Shown here: in pieces, positions 4,106 to 6,994 of the stretch
How positions within the stretch are numbered: the stretch's first letter is position 1
Layout: every line of letters starts with the position of its first letter
Source: Pseudomonadota bacterium
Lineage (GTDB): Bacteria; Desulfobacterota; Anaeroferrophillalia; Anaeroferrophillales; Anaeroferrophillaceae
Length of the DNA: 6,994 nt
Reading direction: 5' to 3'
Assembly (NCBI GenBank): GCA_011042595.1
Contig: DQWO01000219.1
Location: forward strand, 1 to 6,994
Position numbers and translations under genes: made by a program
Notes under the pieces: model-generated
Told to the model about the DNA's origin: nothing
Database searches by the model: none
Seen by the model: the letters and a program-made list of their open reading frames with translations, nothing else

Positions 4106-6994
4106 ATGCCATTTTCCCATCAGCTAACTACCGTAGCGAAGCAGCTAAATTCCCGACAGCATATTGACATATCCGGTCTGAGAGGGTCTGCTCCGGCGCT
4201 ATTTTTTGCTTTACTGGCTGGCCAGGTTGACAAACCCCTGGTCATTATCACCGAAGAATACCAGCATAGCCTTGAGCTCAGCCGGGATGTTGCCGGCTAC
4301 CAGAAGATCATGGGTTTCAGGTTACCACAACCCCCAATTATAAATTTTCCGCCACTGCAACGACTGCCATATCAGCAAGTACTGCCTCTAATCAGTGTCG
4401 AGCAGGATCGCATCAAGGCACTCCACCGGATCAGGCTGGAAAATCACTACATTCTCTTCACCTCAATCACCGCACTGATCGATCGCATGATTGATCCGAG
4501 CTCATTTTACCCGCGTTTTTTCTCTCTCAACTGGGGCGAGAGCATTAATCGTGAACAACTGGCTGAAAAACTCCATAATCTTGGTTATATACGGGTTCCC
4601 ACGGTAGACGAACCAGGGGACTTCAGTATCCGGGGAAGTATAGTTGATATTTTTTCGCCACTTTCTGACCTTCCATTAAGGCTTGATTTCTTTGGTGATG
4701 AGATTGAATCAATCAGACCATTTGATCCAGCATCCCAAAAAAGCCAGTCGGAAGAGCTGGAATCACTGACCATCGCCCCGGCCCATGAAATTCTGTTGCC
4801 GGCAAAACGTCAAATGATAAAGGAGAGGCTGAAAGAACAATTTATTTCCCTTAATGATCCACATATTGACATAACAACTATCTATAAGAAACTGGATCAA
4901 AGCCCCAGTTTTCCCGGCATTGACAGCCTGCTGCCGGCAATACATCCCACTTGGCAAGACCTTGGAAGTTATATCAAGGAAGCAACTCCTGTTTTTATCA
5001 ATCCACCGCAACTGGACGAAAAAATCTCCACCTTGCATAGCCTCCTGGCTGATGCCTACGGCAAAACCAGGGAGCGGCATAAATTCGCCTTTCCGCCGGC
5101 ACAATACCTTAAGGATATCGCCGGCCTGGAAGAAATTTTCCCCACCAGAGGACAACTTGTAGTCCACCAAGACATTCAGGATGAGCTGAAAAACGGAAAA
5201 ACACTGGAGTGCAACAGCCAGTCAAACCGTGATCTGCGAGATGCAATCTTAAGGGTGGTAACGCAGCAACAGGAAGGCCTGTTCGCTCCGGCGGCAGGGA
5301 TTATTCGCGGCTGGCTCAAACAAAAACAACAGATTGTTTACTGCGGTAAAAGCCTGTCCGGCATCGAACGAATCAAGAACCTGTTTACTGAATACCATCT
5401 CCCTTTCAGCAGCGGAACCTGTCCTCTTGCCATTTTCAAACAGATGCCCGAAACTGGAGGCATCTCTCTCCTGCAGGTGCCCTTGAGCCAGGGGACCAGA
5501 CTCTTTGATGAACGAATCATTATTCTCACTGAAACGGATATTTTCGGGGGTAAAAAAGTTGCCCGGACCAAAGCCCGACCGGCACAGGGACAAAAGGCTT
5601 TCTTTGATGATTTTACCACCCTGAAACCTGGCAGTTATATCACTCATTTTGATCATGGCATCGGCATTTATAAAGGCTTACAAACACTGGAGGTAGAGGG
5701 GATCACTAATGATTATCTGATTCTTGAATACCAGGGCGGGGACCTGATCTATGTCCCGGTTGATCGTTTCAACCTGATCCATGCTTATCACGGCAGCAGT
5801 GAACAACCACCAAAGCTTACTAAACTGGGAAGCAGCCAGTGGGACCGGGTAAAAATCAAGGCCAGGAAAGCCATTGATGATTTCCTGGTGGAATTAATTG
5901 ATCTCTACGCCAGCCGCCAAGTTGAACATGGCTATGCCTATCCAAGTCCGGATTCCATTTTCGAGGAATTTGAAGCCGGTTTTGCCTATGAAGAAACCTT
6001 AGATCAGAGACAGGCCATTTCTGATGTTATCCATGACATGCAAACCGATCGACCCATGGATCGCCTGATTTGTGGTGATGTAGGTTACGGCAAAACCGAG
6101 GTGGCTATTCGGGCGGTTTTCATGGCAGTCACCAACGGCAAGCAGGCAGCTATCCTGGTCCCCACCACTATTCTGGCCCAGCAGCACTATAATACTTTCT
6201 GCCAGCGATTCGCCCCCTATCCCATCGTGGTAGAAATGTTAAGCCGATTTAAAACTCCTCACGAACAACGTGAAATCATTGAAAGGCTTCACCGGGGAAC
6301 TGTCGATGTCATCATCGGCACCCATCGTCTCTTGCAGCCTGACATCATTTTTAAAGATCTGGGACTATTAGTTCTGGATGAAGAGCACAAATTCGGCGTC
6401 CGCCATAAAGAAAAAATCACCTCCATCAAGCAGCACATTGATGTCCTGGCCATGAGCGCCACTCCCATACCAAGAACCTTACAAATGTCATTGTCCGGCA
6501 TGAGAACCATGAGTGCCATCACTACCGCACCTCGTGACCGACTGGCAGTGCGAACTTATATAGCAGCCTATGATGAGGGTATCATTAAAGAAGCAGTAGC
6601 CAAGGAAATCGGTCGGGGAGGACAAATATTTTTCGTTCATAATTCGGTCAAAACCATTGAGGCCATGGCCGCCCACCTTCGTCACCTGCTTCCCGAGATA
6701 AAACTCGAAATCGCTCATGGACAAATGAAAGCCGCCGCTCTGGAAAAAGTGATGATGGCTTTTGCCGTCCATGAATTTGACCTGCTTTTATGTACCACCA
6801 TCATTGAATCCGGACTCGACATACCCAACGCCAATACCATGATTATCAACAAAGCGCATAAATTCGGTCTGGCTCAGCTCTATCAACTTCGCGGCCGGGT
6901 TGGTCGGTCTCAAAAAAAAGCTTATACTTATCTTTTGGTCCCGGCTCTCGACCAGTTGCCCAATGATGCCCGGCGGCGATTGAGCGCCCTTGCC
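4106..6994 (+). CDS. mfd: Transcription-repair coupling factor Mfd, N-terminal 963 residues; 3' end outside window
   Basis: This ATP-driven DNA translocase pushes stalled RNA polymerase off damaged DNA and recruits UvrA. The frame is open for 963 codons; the family is about 1150 aa, so the C-terminal end, including the UvrA-masking domain, is off the window. In order: a UvrB-like module with degenerate nucleotide site (GLRGSAPALFF, 24-34; PGDFSIRGSIVDIFSP, 170-185), the CarD-like RNA polymerase interaction domain (about 506-575, HFDHGIGIYKGL), then the RecG-like SF2 motor. Motor motifs are Walker A GDVGYGKT (657-664), VPTTILAQQH, GTHRLL, DEEH box (758-761, DEEHKFGV), SATPIPRT (784-791), TTIIESGLDIP (897-907) and QLYQLRGRVGR (924-934). 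All are intact. An in-frame TAA at 4094, the stop of the upstream gene, makes 4106 the first usable ATG. No Shine-Dalgarno sequence is visible, so translation probably depends on the upstream gene 9 nt away. Confidence 0.97.
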   Translation, partial: MPFSHQLTTVAKQLNSRQHIDISGLRGSAPALFFALLAGQVDKPLVIITEEYQHSLELSRDVAGYQKIMGFRLPQPPIINFPPLQRLPYQQVLPLISVEQDRIKALHRIRLENHYILFTSITALIDRMIDPSSFYPRFFSLNWGESINREQLAEKLHNLGYIRVPTVDEPGDFSIRGSIVDIFSPLSDLPLRLDFFGDEIESIRPFDPASQKSQSEELESLTIAPAHEILLPAKRQMIKERLKEQFISLNDPHIDITTIYKKLDQSPSFPGIDSLLPAIHPTWQDLGSYIKEATPVFINPPQLDEKISTLHSLLADAYGKTRERHKFAFPPAQYLKDIAGLEEIFPTRGQLVVHQDIQDELKNGKTLECNSQSNRDLRDAILRVVTQQQEGLFAPAAGIIRGWLKQKQQIVYCGKSLSGIERIKNLFTEYHLPFSSGTCPLAIFKQMPETGGISLLQVPLSQGTRLFDERIIILTETDIFGGKKVARTKARPAQGQKAFFDDFTTLKPGSYITHFDHGIGIYKGLQTLEVEGITNDYLILEYQGGDLIYVPVDRFNLIHAYHGSSEQPPKLTKLGSSQWDRVKIKARKAIDDFLVELIDLYASRQVEHGYAYPSPDSIFEEFEAGFAYEETLDQRQAISDVIHDMQTDRPMDRLICGDVGYGKTEVAIRAVFMAVTNGKQAAILVPTTILAQQHYNTFCQRFAPYPIVVEMLSRFKTPHEQREIIERLHRGTVDVIIGTHRLLQPDIIFKDLGLLVLDEEHKFGVRHKEKITSIKQHIDVLAMSATPIPRTLQMSLSGMRTMSAITTAPRDRLAVRTYIAAYDEGIIKEAVAKEIGRGGQIFFVHNSVKTIEAMAAHLRHLLPEIKLEIAHGQMKAAALEKVMMAFAVHEFDLLLCTTIIESGLDIPNANTMIINKAHKFGLAQLYQLRGRVGRSQKKAYTYLLVPALDQLPNDARRRLSALA

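Noticed and set aside
4094..4108. Terminator or promoter between the DUF116 gene and mfd
   Set aside because: The gap is only 9 nt, with no hairpin, T-run or hexamers; read-through is the simplest reading.
1870..6994. A defence system or other new multi-gene system
   Set aside because: All four plus-strand genes belong to known housekeeping or conserved families with intact motifs, and no mobile genes accompany them.

Overview
The window reads as a chromosomal housekeeping segment of a Gram-negative bacterium. The gene order def-fmt-(DUF116 protein) and the protein character suggest a deltaproteobacterial (Desulfobacterota-like) lineage. That is an inference from gene order and from memory of the families, not a database result. 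Codon use looks uniform, with moderate GC, and no transposase, phage gene, tRNA, rRNA or CRISPR array is visible.

Layout: (1) Bases 1-1422, minus strand, hold the first 474 codons of htpG (bacterial Hsp90); its 3' end is outside the window. (2) Bases 1423-1869 are a divergent intergenic region of about 445 bp. It contains an imperfect palindromic repeat of about 149 bp just upstream of htpG, and a control region with three TTGACAT motifs. The last of these is the -35 of a textbook sigma70-type promoter (TTGACA-N18-TATAAT) reading towards def. (3) Bases 1870-6994, plus strand, form a compact operon. It runs peptide deformylase (def), methionyl-tRNA formyltransferase (fmt), a membrane-anchored cysteine-rich DUF116-family protein, then transcription-repair coupling factor (mfd), which runs off the right edge after 963 codons. 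The first three genes are joined by ATGA stop/start overlaps, and mfd starts 9 nt after the DUF116 stop codon.

How the genes work together: Fmt formylates initiator Met-tRNA and Def removes the formyl group from nascent proteins, so def-fmt is one pathway. Mfd removes stalled RNA polymerase and recruits UvrA; its co-transcription with def-fmt couples initiation-tRNA chemistry to transcription-coupled repair at the level of gene order only. The DUF116 protein has no established function. HtpG, on the other strand, is a stress chaperone.

No new multi-gene system is evident. The most interesting material is non-coding: the palindromic element would probably lie in the htpG leader or supply its promoter, and mirrored -35 motifs flank the divergent control region.
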